Positions 1 to 9,190 of a stretch of 64,000 nt of DNA are shown in pieces (within the stretch, counting starts at the first letter, position 1; each line of letters begins with the position of its first letter). Where the stretch lies: positions 1 to 64,000 of the forward strand of contig NZ_CP095744.1 of the NCBI RefSeq assembly GCF_022049065.2. The letters run 5' to 3'. Source of the DNA: Niallia sp. Man26 (GTDB lineage Bacteria > Bacillota > Bacilli > Bacillales > Cytobacillaceae). The position numbers and the translations under genes are program-made. The notes below the pieces were generated by a model. The model made no database searches and had not been told where the DNA came from. It worked only from the letters and a program-made list of their open reading frames with translations.

Positions 1-23
1 AACTTGTGGTTTTTTTGATATAT

Positions 24-1742
24 TCAAAGTTTGCCAGATGACCAAGAATGGTAGATGCGTTTCACTTCTCGGAACGATAATTTTGGCTTGCGATATTCAT
101 TAACGATTCCTTTGTTGTTAAAGCTCCGAGCTCTATCTCGGAAATGGGCACCATTGCTTTGCAAATCTGCTCGCGTATCTGCAAACTGCCATATATATGT
201 TCCGCTAATCTTAGGATCATTGCGAAAGATTGTCAGTGCTTCAGTGAGGATTTTCGCTTGATAATCCTCACTGAACAGCCTCGGCTCCCAACCAGTATCA
301 CCATAGATACCTGCTCCTCCGAACTCGGTCATAATGACCGGTATATCACCAGCTCCCATGTCTTCTGCACGCTTATGGAACTGCTGCAGCATTTCTTTAA
401 AGCCGCCTACATTGCCTTCATACCAGCCAAAGTATTTATTAATGCCAATCACATCAAAAAGCGGGAGAAGAATATCCTCTAGAGGATGCATGGTAGCGTA
501 TGTAATCAGTCTCGAGTTGTCGAGTTGTTTCGTCTTTTGTATCAGTTGCTCTGTCATTTTGTAAGCACTGTTTGTACGTGTATCAATCTCATTATGAATC
601 GACCAAAAGATAATGGAAGGATGGTGATAATGCATAGTAATCATTTCAGCCATCATCGTCTGTGCACGCTCCTGGAACAACGGATTACTGACGGTTTCGT
701 CTGGCAAGAGAGCACCCCAAATGGGAATTTCGCTCCAGAACAGGATGCCGTTTTCGTCAAGTAAATCAAGCCAATACGAACTTTGAGGATAATGAGATCC
801 GCGTACAGTATTGCACCCCATTTCTTGAATGATTTGAAGATCTTTATACATCAGCTTAGGAGGAAAAGCAAATCCCCATTCAGGATGTTCTTCGTGGCGA
901 TTGACGCCTTTAAGAAAAATAGGCGAGTCATTAATAAGAATCTGGTGATCCTTCGTTTCGATTTTTCGGAATCCAATGCGTTCCACTTTATCATCCTGTT
1001 CAAGGCATGCTTGAATCGTATACAACTCTGGCTTGCCAACATTCCATAACCGCACTTCGTTCCAATTCAGCTTTATTGTATGGTCTACAGTTTGATTTGC
1101 ACAAACAGCTACATGGTCAGAATATAAGCTTTGGCCATCTTCATAAAGTGATAATGCTGTAATCATATCGGTTTGAGCGAGTGAGCTAATTCGTACTTGG
1201 AAAATGACGGCGGCATCGGCTCCTTCTAATTCATAGTCAATCTTAAGTTTCTCAATGTATAAGTCTGGTAAAAATTGCATCTCCACAGATCGAATGATAC
1301 CACCATAGTGAAACCAGTCCACAAGTCTTGTCGGAATGGTAAGGTCATCAAGAGTACTATCTGTTCGAACAATAAGTTCATGCTCTCCTGCTGAAAGGGA
1401 TGGGATAATGAATTCAAACGGTGTATATCCACCAAAGTGATAACCGAGATGTTGGCCGTCTAGATAGACATCGGCAGCACCGAGCACAGCATGAAAAACT
1501 AATCGGACATGGTTAGTATCCTCTATTCTTATTGTTCTTCTAAACCATGCAACACCTTCATAGTCGTACATATGCAACCCGTTATTCCAGCAAGAGGGAA
1601 CATAAATGGACTTAACAGGCTGTGGAAAACGATCAAACCATTTTTCTTTAAGACCGACATTTTCAGGATCTAACACAAAGTCCCATGGTCCATCTAAAAG
1701 ACTTGTCTTACGGATATGATGTTCTTGAAAGGTTCTTAGCAA
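24..1742 (-). CDS. uidA: Beta-glucuronidase, glycoside hydrolase family 2
   Basis: Cytoplasmic GH2 enzyme of 572 residues that should release glucuronate from beta-glucuronides. It shows an N-terminal sugar-binding domain (about 1-165), an immunoglobulin-like domain (about 170-260) and a TIM barrel. The acid/base lies in WSIHNE (Glu385) and the nucleophile in MTEFGG (Glu473). An Asn-x-Lys motif (Asn542, Lys544) matches the glucuronidase signature that contacts the substrate carboxylate, which argues against a beta-galactosidase. No signal peptide is seen. The TTG start is supported by AAGGAGG eight bases upstream. It is divergent from the AraC gene at 1894, its likely regulator, and fits with the GH88 gene downstream as part of glucuronide use. 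Confidence 0.92.
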   Translation of the reverse strand: MLRTFQEHHIRKTSLLDGPWDFVLDPENVGLKEKWFDRFPQPVKSIYVPSCWNNGLHMYDYEGVAWFRRTIRIEDTNHVRLVFHAVLGAADVYLDGQHLGYHFGGYTPFEFIIPSLSAGEHELIVRTDSTLDDLTIPTRLVDWFHYGGIIRSVEMQFLPDLYIEKLKIDYELEGADAAVIFQVRISSLAQTDMITALSLYEDGQSLYSDHVAVCANQTVDHTIKLNWNEVRLWNVGKPELYTIQACLEQDDKVERIGFRKIETKDHQILINDSPIFLKGVNRHEEHPEWGFAFPPKLMYKDLQIIQEMGCNTVRGSHYPQSSYWLDLLDENGILFWSEIPIWGALLPDETVSNPLFQERAQTMMAEMITMHYHHPSIIFWSIHNEIDTRTNSAYKMTEQLIQKTKQLDNSRLITYATMHPLEDILLPLFDVIGINKYFGWYEGNVGGFKEMLQQFHKRAEDMGAGDIPVIMTEFGGAGIYGDTGWEPRLFSEDYQAKILTEALTIFRNDPKISGTYIWQFADTRADLQSNGAHFRDRARSFNNKGIVNEYRKPKLSFREVKRIYHSWSSGKL

Positions 1743-1893
1743 AGCTATTCCTCCTTAATTTTTAATACTTGCATAGCCATCTTGGTGAGGGATTGATAAT
1801 ATGAATAGTATCATGATAAATTCTCGTTCTGAATGGAAAAAAGACGGCGTCTACTTGTAAAAATCGAGCTTAATTATAAGGGGAGATAGAAAC

Positions 1894-2736
1894 TTGAAAA
1901 TGCCAAAATATGATTTGAATCAGTTCGTCTTGCATATTCATTTTACGCTCGACAAAGTTACATATCCTGGTTGGAAGGATGTCCGCAATCTGGTGAATGT
2001 TCATAGTTTATATTGGATTCATGAAGGAGAAGGGAGTTTTTATACTAATACTGAACATAAGGTGAAGAAAGGAATGATGGTTTACTTAAGACCTGGTCTG
2101 CAGATGTCGATGCGTTCAGAAATACATGCGCCGCTACGCATGACAATGGTGCTGTTTGATTGTGCGGAGCTTAACTACGATGTAGTTTGGAAGGACGTTA
2201 AGAGAGTTGCGAAACTGAGTCTGCCTTTTTTAAATCAGTACAATTGCAAACAGGCAGAGGAATTAGGCATGCTCTTTGAGGAAATTCATCAAGAATGGGT
2301 GCCTGGAGTTGCACATGGTGCTGCAGTTTCCCAAGGTAAACTAAAAGTAATGCTTCATAAGCTCCACAACATGGAGCAGCCCGATTGGAGCATAAATGAA
2401 TCAAGTACATTAAGCGCCTTTAATAAGATAAAAAAATATATGGAAAACGGATACCAGGATAACATTAAAGTCGAACAGTTAGCGAAGCAATACAGCATTT
2501 CAGCAACCTATCTTCGCAAGCTCTTCCTTAAGTACACAGGAATGGGACCAAAAGAGTATCTTAGTTATATCCGTAACGAGCGAGCGTGCAGTTATTTAAT
2601 ATATACAGACTATCAAATTAAAGAGATTGCAAGATTATGCGGTTATTTTGAAGAATATCATTTTAGTAAGATGTTTAAACAATTAAATGACCTATCACCA
2701 AGTTCATATCGGAAGATTCATAAAAAGATAGAGTGA
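1894..2736 (+). CDS. AraC family transcriptional regulator
   Basis: A 280-residue regulator with an N-terminal cupin-like sensing domain (about 1-150) and a C-terminal double helix-turn-helix (about 180-278; the last helices include GYFEEYHFSKMFKQ, typical of AraC). The TTG start has AAGGGGAG upstream. It is transcribed away from the beta-glucuronidase gene across a 150-base shared promoter region, so it probably controls that gene in response to a sugar. The ligand is inferred from context only. Confidence 0.88.
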   Translation: MKMPKYDLNQFVLHIHFTLDKVTYPGWKDVRNLVNVHSLYWIHEGEGSFYTNTEHKVKKGMMVYLRPGLQMSMRSEIHAPLRMTMVLFDCAELNYDVVWKDVKRVAKLSLPFLNQYNCKQAEELGMLFEEIHQEWVPGVAHGAAVSQGKLKVMLHKLHNMEQPDWSINESSTLSAFNKIKKYMENGYQDNIKVEQLAKQYSISATYLRKLFLKYTGMGPKEYLSYIRNERACSYLIYTDYQIKEIARLCGYFEEYHFSKMFKQLNDLSPSSYRKIHKKIE

Positions 2737-2843
2737 GCTTTTAAAAGGCATGGAACCTCTTTAAGAAATGGCACGTATATAATTTAGTTTAAATAGGTGG
2801 AAGTTTGATTTATATAAAAGGTAATAAGGGGGAGGGATTCTTT

Positions 2844-3437
2844 ATGAATTTTTCTAACAAACAGTTGCAAGATTTAATTCAAGGAAAGATTGTTGGCGAT
2901 AGCTTTCCTTATTGTACAAAAAATGAGGAAGAAATTGAGGCACATATCCGAAGGTTATTTCATCGAATAAATCGAATACCTAATATCGTTTGTGAAGCAG
3001 AATGGAATCATTTTGGCAGTGGCTATGCCTCCTTTATTGAATTTTTTTGTTATCAAAAAGAGGATGTTACTGTCGTTAAGGAAATTAACAACATTAAAGA
3101 GTTACAGACAGAAGGAATTATTATTGATATTTGTCGTTTAGCACCTGTAGCAATTATGGGGGAAGATACTAGATATAAGACAATGCGGACAGATACGAAC
3201 GAAATAATTGGCGGTGCATACGGTTGTTTATTTGGTGGTCCACATCTGTTAAATATTAGTGAGAAATACGAGACTATTGTGAGAAAATTGGAGTATGCGC
3301 TAAAAGAATTTGAATATGAACGGTTAGAAACAGAAAAAATACACCAGCCTTTATCCTTTCAAGCAAAAATCCCAACTATATATAGTAATTCTAACGATTA
3401 TGTAATTATGGACGCTATCTTTTATTGGGAAGATTAG
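2844..3437 (+). CDS. Protein of unknown function
   Basis: A 197-residue soluble protein that I do not recognise. The ATG at 2844 is preferred over an in-frame ATG 39 bases upstream because GGGGGAGG lies just before it. It has no signal peptide or membrane segment. A glycine-rich stretch (GGAYGCLFGGPH) sits near residues 130-145, and the composition is that of a normal globular protein. It stands alone between the AraC gene and a NUDIX gene. A role as an immunity-type or other single-gene accessory protein cannot be judged from sequence alone. Confidence 0.7.
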   Translation: MNFSNKQLQDLIQGKIVGDSFPYCTKNEEEIEAHIRRLFHRINRIPNIVCEAEWNHFGSGYASFIEFFCYQKEDVTVVKEINNIKELQTEGIIIDICRLAPVAIMGEDTRYKTMRTDTNEIIGGAYGCLFGGPHLLNISEKYETIVRKLEYALKEFEYERLETEKIHQPLSFQAKIPTIYSNSNDYVIMDAIFYWED

Positions 3438-3496
3438 ATTTTCTTGTATTTCAAAAAAACTATGTATGGATAAATAACTTAAGGTGGCGACAAGTT

Positions 3497-3631
3497 ATGG
3501 CATGCTCATGTAAGATAATAGATGGATTCATGCTTGAGCTGTCAGAGAGTCCTGATATCAATCAAGTGGGTAAAGCTGACAGAATTAAAGGACCATATCA
3601 TCAACTATACAAACAACAAGATAAATATTGA
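3497..3631 (+). CDS. Possible small protein, unknown
   Basis: A possible 44-residue product starting MACSCKIIDG, with AAGGTGG nine bases before the ATG. There is no recognisable domain. It fills the gap between two better-supported genes but could be chance. Confidence 0.25.
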   Translation: MACSCKIIDGFMLELSESPDINQVGKADRIKGPYHQLYKQQDKY

Positions 3632-3686
3632 GTTATTGTAATAGCTGACTTTAGAAGATAACTTTACGAGAGATGGTGGCTTGTGA

Positions 3687-4187
3687 ATGGGGATGTCAGA
3701 ATACTATAAAAATATACGTTCGAAAATTGGTAACGAGCTAATATTAATGCCAAGTGTTGCTGCCATTATCAGGAATGATTCTGGAGAAATCTTATTACAA
3801 AACAAGGGGAATGGGGAAAAGTGGAGTCTTCCTGCTGGTGCAATAGAGCCAGGAGAAGCACCTGCCGAAGCAATGGTTCGTGAAGTATGGGAAGAGACCG
3901 GATTAATTGTTTTGCCGAGAAAGTTAGTAGGAGTGTTTGGCGGAAAAGAATTTCGTTATCAATATCCAAATGGCCATCAAGTCGAATATAACGTTTTTAT
4001 GTTTCAGTGCGAAATTACCAGCGGCAATCTGAATCCTCATGATCAAGAAACGGCAGAGCTTCAATACTTTAGACCAGATAGGATGCCGGAACTTGCATTA
4101 CCTTATCCAAAAGACATATTTTTACAAAAAAGGGATGAGCTTTATTTTCAGTGGAATAAACATTGGCTAGAGAAGCTTCCAGAGTAG
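3687..4187 (+). CDS. NUDIX hydrolase
   Basis: A 166-residue NUDIX protein that should cleave a nucleoside diphosphate linked to another moiety. The Nudix box is complete: GAIEPGE, then REVWEETGL (Gly-x5-Glu-x7-Arg-Glu-x2-Glu-Glu-x-Gly), about residues 52-74, with the metal-binding glutamates present. The layout resembles Bacillus MutT/NUDIX proteins with an N-terminal helix starting YYKNIRSKIG. Two in-frame starts (3687 and 3693) are close together and the exact one is unsettled. The substrate cannot be predicted. Confidence 0.9.
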   Translation: MGMSEYYKNIRSKIGNELILMPSVAAIIRNDSGEILLQNKGNGEKWSLPAGAIEPGEAPAEAMVREVWEETGLIVLPRKLVGVFGGKEFRYQYPNGHQVEYNVFMFQCEITSGNLNPHDQETAELQYFRPDRMPELALPYPKDIFLQKRDELYFQWNKHWLEKLPE

Positions 4188-4238
4188 GATTGTTCGATTT
4201 CTAACGTAAAAAAGCAGTGTAACTGAGGAGAAATAAAC

Positions 4239-4664
4239 ATGCTGATAATAACAGAAAATGTAAAAGGGAAACGGTATAACCATTTAATGGATTTGCTTAC
4301 CAGACATTGTAATAAGTTTGCCTTCGTTGAGAATGAGATGGAGGAAGAGAGCCATGCTGCAATTGATGCCAGGATTGTTTATATAAAGGAACACTTGCTG
4401 GAAAGGAAAATTCAACGAGAATGGGAAACAACGAAACTTCCTGAGGCCACCGCATATGTTTCTTATTTTCAATTAAATAATGCCACAAGGGATTTCCTGA
4501 AGGAAAACAGCAATTCCCTTTTTAGCTGGCTCCATCCAAAATTGCCGGAAGACTTAATGTTTTATCAGAATGATAAATGTATATTAGCTGGATGTTCACA
4601 CGAGGGCTACTTTATAGTGGAAGAGACCTTGTGGGGAGAATTTCTATTAAATACAGAGCGGTGA
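4239..4664 (+). CDS. Small protein of unknown function
   Basis: A 141-residue soluble protein. The C-terminal half (LYSWL-like FSWLHPKLPEDLMFY, then HEGYF) resembles a small Firmicutes family sometimes labelled stage III sporulation protein AH in annotations; I recall this only loosely and do not claim the function. The ATG has GAGGAG upstream. It lies 52 bases after the NUDIX gene and may share its transcript, which would end at the terminator overlapping its stop codon. Confidence 0.75.
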   Translation: MLIITENVKGKRYNHLMDLLTRHCNKFAFVENEMEEESHAAIDARIVYIKEHLLERKIQREWETTKLPEATAYVSYFQLNNATRDFLKENSNSLFSWLHPKLPEDLMFYQNDKCILAGCSHEGYFIVEETLWGEFLLNTER

Positions 4665-4690
4665 TTTGCCAGCTCTGTATTTAATTTTTT
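4649..4690. terminator. Bidirectional terminator
   Basis: An 11-bp perfect stem (AAATACAGAGC paired with GCTCTGTATTT, 4649-4659 and 4672-4682) is followed by a T run. It overlaps the stop codon of the upstream gene and serves the convergent AraC gene. Confidence 0.85.
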
Positions 4691-5562
4691 TAGTTATGCG
4701 ACCTTCTGTGGGAGAGTCTATACTGGTGAGGAGTCGTTCCAACGAGTTTTTTGAATAACTGGATAAAATAAGATACACTTTTGAAGCCTAAGCTTTCACC
4801 AATTAATTCAATAGATTTATTTGTCATTTCTAGCAATTGACAAGCTTCTTTTATTCTCCGAATGGTAAGATACTCTGTTAAACTACTTCCCGTTTCACGC
4901 TTGAAACTTCTTGATATATATGATTTTGATAAATGAAGCTCATTTGATAAATGTTCTAAGTCAAAGGGCTCCTTATAATGTGCTTCTATCCAATTCATTA
5001 TCTTTTCAGAGTAGAATAATGGCCGTAATTTATTGTTTGAGGTTGAATCAGGATTAGCATCGGTGCTGTTTATACGGATACATGAGAGCAATTGCATTAA
5101 AAAAAGCTGGCTGTCTTCTTCCCAGTTGTTTGTTTGCAGTGATTTATTAAATTGTTCATACAGCTCATATATATAGTTATAATCATTTTCTAAATCAAAA
5201 GCTTGAAGTTCGTTTACTCCAAACTGTAATTTTTTTAACAAGGCACTCAGTCCTGGGAAAAAATTTAGGTTTTTCTCTCCGAATGACATTGTATCAAAGT
5301 GAAGAATACTTCTCTCATAAGGAGATTGGGGGGATACTTCTACATATACCTTATGTAATTGAAATGGCTGGAAAAAGAAAAGCATTCCTTTTTTTAACTC
5401 ATAAGTCTGTTGGTTAACTATTACGCGCCCTTGTCCACGATATACAAATAAAAGTTCGCAACCTTGATGCCAGTGATAATATCCTTGGAAATTCTGCTCA
5501 GAAACCCTGCGATAAACCCAGTTAAATGGTTTGAGATCTATTTGTTCAAATAAATTCTTCAT
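4690..5562 (-). CDS. AraC family transcriptional regulator
   Basis: A 290-residue AraC protein. The N-terminal cupin (HWHQGCELLFVYRGQGRV and an FFFQPFQLHKV segment) is the sensing domain, and the last 100 residues form the two helix-turn-helix motifs (LSKSYISRSFKRETG; FKSVSYFIQLFKKLVG). The start at 5562 is chosen over one eight codons upstream because GGAGG lies six bases before it. It is divergent from the DUF2264 and GH88 genes and is their probable regulator. Confidence 0.9.
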   Translation of the reverse strand: MKNLFEQIDLKPFNWVYRRVSEQNFQGYYHWHQGCELLFVYRGQGRVIVNQQTYELKKGMLFFFQPFQLHKVYVEVSPQSPYERSILHFDTMSFGEKNLNFFPGLSALLKKLQFGVNELQAFDLENDYNYIYELYEQFNKSLQTNNWEEDSQLFLMQLLSCIRINSTDANPDSTSNNKLRPLFYSEKIMNWIEAHYKEPFDLEHLSNELHLSKSYISRSFKRETGSSLTEYLTIRRIKEACQLLEMTNKSIELIGESLGFKSVSYFIQLFKKLVGTTPHQYRLSHRRSHN

Positions 5563-5729
5563 ATAATTCCTCCATATAGTATTCAAACATTGAAAAACTT
5601 ATTATTTAAGGTGCAAGAACAATAGAGCGACATTTTTGGTTATTTAACAAACACTTTTAGAATAATACGTAAGTTATAATTTAGTAAAGAATTTGGTGAT
5701 AAAAAGAAAGGAAATCGGAGGAGGAAAAT

Positions 5730-6881
5730 GTGAGCGTCTCAAATGATAACGATCGAGAGTATTGGCTGCAATCCATGCTGAAAATTGCAAGTCCGGTGCT
5801 TCAAAACTTAAAAAATAAATCATTAAAAAAAGTAATGCCAGTCGAGATGAAGGAAGGTACAAATCGTCAACAATTCACTCATTTGGAAGCGTTGTCCCGA
5901 CTGCTCGTTGGGATGGCTCCATGGCTGGAAAGGAAAAGTGAAAATAAGGAGGAAGAAGCACTTCGTATGGAATATGGTGAGCTGGCACGCATAGCTATTG
6001 ATGCAGGCACAGATCCTCACTCTCCTGATTATATGAATTTTTCAACAGATTTTCAGCCGATTGTTGATACTGCTTTTTTAGCGCATGCTTTTCTTAGAGC
6101 TCCTGATGAACTATGGAAAAAACTAAGTGGTAGGGTTAAAAACAATGTGATACTTGCAATGAAAGCTACCCGAACAAAAAAACCAATCTTTTCTAACTGG
6201 CTTTTATTTTCTGCATTAATTGAAGCCTTTTTATATAAAGTGGGAGAAAAGGATTGGGATCCGATGCGTATTGATTTTGCTGTAAAGCAATTTGATCAAT
6301 GGTATTTGGGAGATGGTGTATACAGTGATGGACCTGAGTTTCATTATGATTATTATAATAGCTTTGTTATCCATCCTATGCTTGTAGATTTATTAGAAAC
6401 TGTTGGTGAAGAGTACACAGATTGGCTGGGAAAAAAGGAAACCTTTATGGAAAGATCAAAAAGATATGCAGTTATTCAAGAGCGCATGATTTCGCCGGAG
6501 GGAACATTTCCGCCAGTGGGAAGATCTATTGCTTACCGTTTTGGTGTTTTTCAAACTTTAGCTCACCATGCACTTCGCAAGGATTTACCTAAGACACTTG
6601 CTCCAGAACAAGTTAGAAGTGCACTGACTCAAGTTATAAAACGGACACTGGAAGCTCCGGGCACATTTACAGAGTCAGGGTGGCTGACTATTGGTTTTTG
6701 CGGCCATCAACCAGGGATTGGGGAAGGATATATTTCTACAGGCAGTGTTTATTTGTGTGCGGCCGTTTTCTTGCCATTAGGTTTGGCCGAATCAGATCCA
6801 TTTTGGAGTAATTCTTCAATGGAATGGACGGCAAAAAGAGCTTGGTCAGGGAATAACTTTCCAATTGATCATTGTTTATAA
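5730..6881 (+). CDS. DUF2264 family protein, probable carbohydrate-active protein
   Basis: A 383-residue protein of the DUF2264 family, predicted alpha/alpha-barrel, with the conserved HLEALSRLL stretch near the N-terminus and the GDGVYSDGPEFHYDYYNSF region near residue 200. Such proteins commonly occur in polysaccharide-use clusters, but no catalytic activity is established to my knowledge. The GTG start follows GGAGGAGG. It lies 48 bases before the GH88 gene and is probably co-transcribed with it, so a role in breaking down uronic-acid-containing oligosaccharides is inferred. Confidence 0.85.
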   Translation: MSVSNDNDREYWLQSMLKIASPVLQNLKNKSLKKVMPVEMKEGTNRQQFTHLEALSRLLVGMAPWLERKSENKEEEALRMEYGELARIAIDAGTDPHSPDYMNFSTDFQPIVDTAFLAHAFLRAPDELWKKLSGRVKNNVILAMKATRTKKPIFSNWLLFSALIEAFLYKVGEKDWDPMRIDFAVKQFDQWYLGDGVYSDGPEFHYDYYNSFVIHPMLVDLLETVGEEYTDWLGKKETFMERSKRYAVIQERMISPEGTFPPVGRSIAYRFGVFQTLAHHALRKDLPKTLAPEQVRSALTQVIKRTLEAPGTFTESGWLTIGFCGHQPGIGEGYISTGSVYLCAAVFLPLGLAESDPFWSNSSMEWTAKRAWSGNNFPIDHCL

Positions 6882-6929
6882 TACTAGAACGAATCTGATG
6901 AAGTCCATATCTGAAAGGGGAAAGTAGAG

Positions 6930-8108
6930 ATGAGTACGATTCACGAAGAAATGAAGCATGATAAATTTAAAGCCAAAGCTGTTTTAGATTCAAAATGGCT
7001 TGAAGAGGAAATTCAGTATGTTTTGCAAAAAATCGATGAAAATCTAGACCTATTTACGGAGAAGGTACCACCGGCTGCATCAACAAATTTAATGTATATT
7101 CCTGAAGATAATAATGATTGGACTGCTAGCTTTTGGATTGGAATGCTTTATTTAGCTTACGAATATACAGGGAATGATAAATATCTTGATGTAATAAAAA
7201 CCCAGCTTGAAAGCTTTAGTGAACGCTTAACGAAGAATATTCAGTTAGAAACACATGATATTGGTTTTTTATACTCTTTATCCTGTGTGGCGGGCTACCA
7301 AGTGCTGAAAGATGAAACCGCAAAAGAAATAGCGATAAAAGCAGCTGATAAGCTGATTACTCGGTATCATCAAAAGGCGAAGATTATTCAAGCATGGGGC
7401 GATTTATCTGACCCAGAACAGCTTGGAAGGATGATTATAGATTGTAATATGAATTTGCCGTTATTATATTTTGCTTCCAGAGAAACAGGTAATCAGAAGT
7501 ATTATAATATTGCCGTAAATCATGCTAAACAAGCAGCCAAGTATATTGTGAGAGAAGACGCATCAACATACCATACCTTTTATATGGATACAGAGAATGG
7601 TGAACCGCTTTATGGAAAGACTGCGCAAGGATATACCGATCAATCGTGCTGGGCCCGTGGCCAGGCATGGGGAGTATACGGTTTTGCATTAAGCTACGTA
7701 CATACAGGGGATAGAGAGTTTCTTGATATTGCTGAAAAACTGGCAAACTACTTTTTAAATCGTCTTCCTGATGATAATATTTGCTATTGGGACTTAGTCT
7801 TTACAGAAGGAAAGGAGGAACGTGACAGTTCTGCTGCAGCCATCATGGCTTGTGGACTACTCGAATTAAGCAAGAACTTGCCAGTTTCCCATCAATATAA
7901 GGAAGTCTATGAAAATGCAGCCATAAAAATGATTAAGTCACTAGCTGAAAGCTATACTACTAAAAAAGCTCACTCCAATGGTATTTTGTTGCATGCAGTC
8001 TACTCTAAGCCTGACAATAATGGGGTAGACGAGTGCTGTATCTGGGGAGATTACTATTATTTAGAAGCATTAATACGCACAGTCATGAGCTGGAAGATGT
8101 ACTGGTAA
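6930..8108 (+). CDS. Unsaturated glucuronyl hydrolase, GH88
   Basis: A 392-residue cytoplasmic alpha6/alpha6-barrel enzyme. GH88 enzymes hydrate the 4,5 double bond of unsaturated uronic acid sugars made by polysaccharide lyases and so release the sugar. The two catalytic aspartates are visible in HDIGF (Asp110) and DCNMNLPLL (Asp171); their 61-residue spacing equals that of Asp88 and Asp149 in the characterised Bacillus GL1 enzyme. A conserved WARGQAWGVYGF segment follows. RBS AAAGGGGAAAG precedes the ATG. No lyase gene is in the window, so the source polymer is unknown. Confidence 0.92.
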   Translation: MSTIHEEMKHDKFKAKAVLDSKWLEEEIQYVLQKIDENLDLFTEKVPPAASTNLMYIPEDNNDWTASFWIGMLYLAYEYTGNDKYLDVIKTQLESFSERLTKNIQLETHDIGFLYSLSCVAGYQVLKDETAKEIAIKAADKLITRYHQKAKIIQAWGDLSDPEQLGRMIIDCNMNLPLLYFASRETGNQKYYNIAVNHAKQAAKYIVREDASTYHTFYMDTENGEPLYGKTAQGYTDQSCWARGQAWGVYGFALSYVHTGDREFLDIAEKLANYFLNRLPDDNICYWDLVFTEGKEERDSSAAAIMACGLLELSKNLPVSHQYKEVYENAAIKMIKSLAESYTTKKAHSNGILLHAVYSKPDNNGVDECCIWGDYYYLEALIRTVMSWKMYW

Positions 8109-8119
8109 AAAAAAGAAAA

Positions 8120-8153
8120 AAAGCACAATCCCATGATAAAGGAATTGTGCTTT
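8120..8153. terminator. Terminator between convergent genes
   Basis: A 10-bp stem (AAAGCACAAT / ATTGTGCTTT). On the minus strand it is followed by a long T run, so it is strong for the 8152-9190 operon and plausible for the GH88 operon. Confidence 0.8.
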
Positions 8154-8424
8154 ATAACCTTATAGAAACTTCTGTTCCATCTTTAAGGCTTGTTTCAACC
8201 AGCAGTAAACCGCTTTGGCTGGAAAGCTCTCTTAGCAAAGGCTTTAAGTCATACCTGCTAATATAAGGGATTTGAAATTTTGTTTTTCCGGATTTTTCGA
8301 TTGCACCATTCACAAGCACGAGAATTCTCTTTGAAGTTAGAATTCTAATGACAAGATGTAAAATAGCATATGGAACTGGAATAATAAAGCGTTTCCCATT
8401 TACTTTAACTTTTACCTTCATCAT
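8152..8424 (-). CDS. Small basic protein, C-terminal SHOCT-like/YvlB-type relative
   Basis: A 90-residue protein starting MMKVKVKVNG. The start at 8424 lies only a few bases after the stop of the preceding gene, suggesting translational coupling; a longer frame reading back into that gene is not preferred. Its N-terminal half (KVNGKRFIIPVPYAILHLV) resembles the middle of the neighbouring protein, where a similar strand pattern precedes NLPIKLIKAVL, so the two may be paralogous domains. Function unknown. Confidence 0.65.
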   Translation of the reverse strand: MMKVKVKVNGKRFIIPVPYAILHLVIRILTSKRILVLVNGAIEKSGKTKFQIPYISRYDLKPLLRELSSQSGLLLVETSLKDGTEVSIRL

Positions 8425-8425
8425 A

Positions 8426-8815
8426 TTACTCAACTGTAACCAATACTTTGTCACCATTTGCTGCTGTAACATCTACAATTTGTCCGTCCAATTCATTATC
8501 AATTGCATCTATTAACAGTGCAATGTCAATATCCTTCACATATTTTTCGGATTGGGGAATTCTCTCCGCAATACTAGAGCCTACATTTAAGACAGCTTTT
8601 ATAAGTTTAATTGGCAGATTAACGTTGACATTATCCCCGTTTTCCGAAGTAACACGGATCTTTAGCATTTTGTTTAAATAGGAGGCTGAGGTATGTTTTT
8701 GTAGATTGACCTTGTTGTCTTTTCCTTGCAGGGCATCAATTAATTCAGCAGCTTTGTCTTTACTCAGCTTACCTTCTTCAACCATTGTTAAAACTCTTGA
8801 AATTTCTTCGCTCAT
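8426..8815 (-). CDS. SHOCT-like (YvlB N-terminal type) domain protein
   Basis: A 129-residue protein. The first 30 residues (ISRVLTMVEEGKLSKDKAAELIDAL) form a short helical SHOCT-like motif as seen at the N-terminus of YvlB-type proteins; the rest is a beta-rich domain starting LKIRVTSENGDNVNVNLPIKL. It directly abuts the DUF2089 gene (spacing zero), so the three genes form an operon. The C-terminus of the DUF2089 protein ends in a similar motif (LEKGEITAEEAIELL), which supports a joint role, perhaps envelope-stress sensing as suggested for related families. Confidence 0.8.
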   Translation of the reverse strand: MSEEISRVLTMVEEGKLSKDKAAELIDALQGKDNKVNLQKHTSASYLNKMLKIRVTSENGDNVNVNLPIKLIKAVLNVGSSIAERIPQSEKYVKDIDIALLIDAIDNELDGQIVDVTAANGDKVLVTVE

Positions 8816-9190
8816 TTAGGATTCCTCCCCATTTAATAATTCAATTGCTTCTTCAGCAGTTATTTCGCCTTTTTCCAGCATTAAGATTACTTTTTTACGA
8901 TCAATTTTATCTGCTTTCTTAGTGGTAGAATAACCAAGAGAAGAGATAATATCATCTAATTTCCCGCGGACAGTTGGATAAGAAATACCAAGGTCTTTTT
9001 CAACCTCTTTTATATTTCCGCGGCATTTTAAGAAAGTCTCGATAAAGCTGAGCTGTTCTTTGTTAAGATTTGCAAAATTAGAAAGTTCGAATTCATTTTC
9101 GATAGTGGTATGACAATGAGTACACTGTAGCCGGGTAATTTTTAATTGCTTTGCACAAACAGGGCACTCTGAAATAAGAGGATAAGCCAT
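8816..9190 (-). CDS. DUF2089 family protein
   Basis: A 124-residue protein. It begins with a zinc-ribbon-like CPVC...CTHC pair (about residues 9-30), continues with a helix-turn-helix-like segment (NIKEVEKDLGISYPTVRGKLDDII), and ends with a SHOCT-like motif. This order is that of DUF2089 proteins, thought to be transcription factors. It heads a three-gene operon and has a good RBS (AAAGGAGGG). Upstream lies a very AT-rich stretch (9210-9345) that would hold its promoter. Confidence 0.88.
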   Translation of the reverse strand: MAYPLISECPVCAKQLKITRLQCTHCHTTIENEFELSNFANLNKEQLSFIETFLKCRGNIKEVEKDLGISYPTVRGKLDDIISSLGYSTTKKADKIDRKKVILMLEKGEITAEEAIELLNGEES

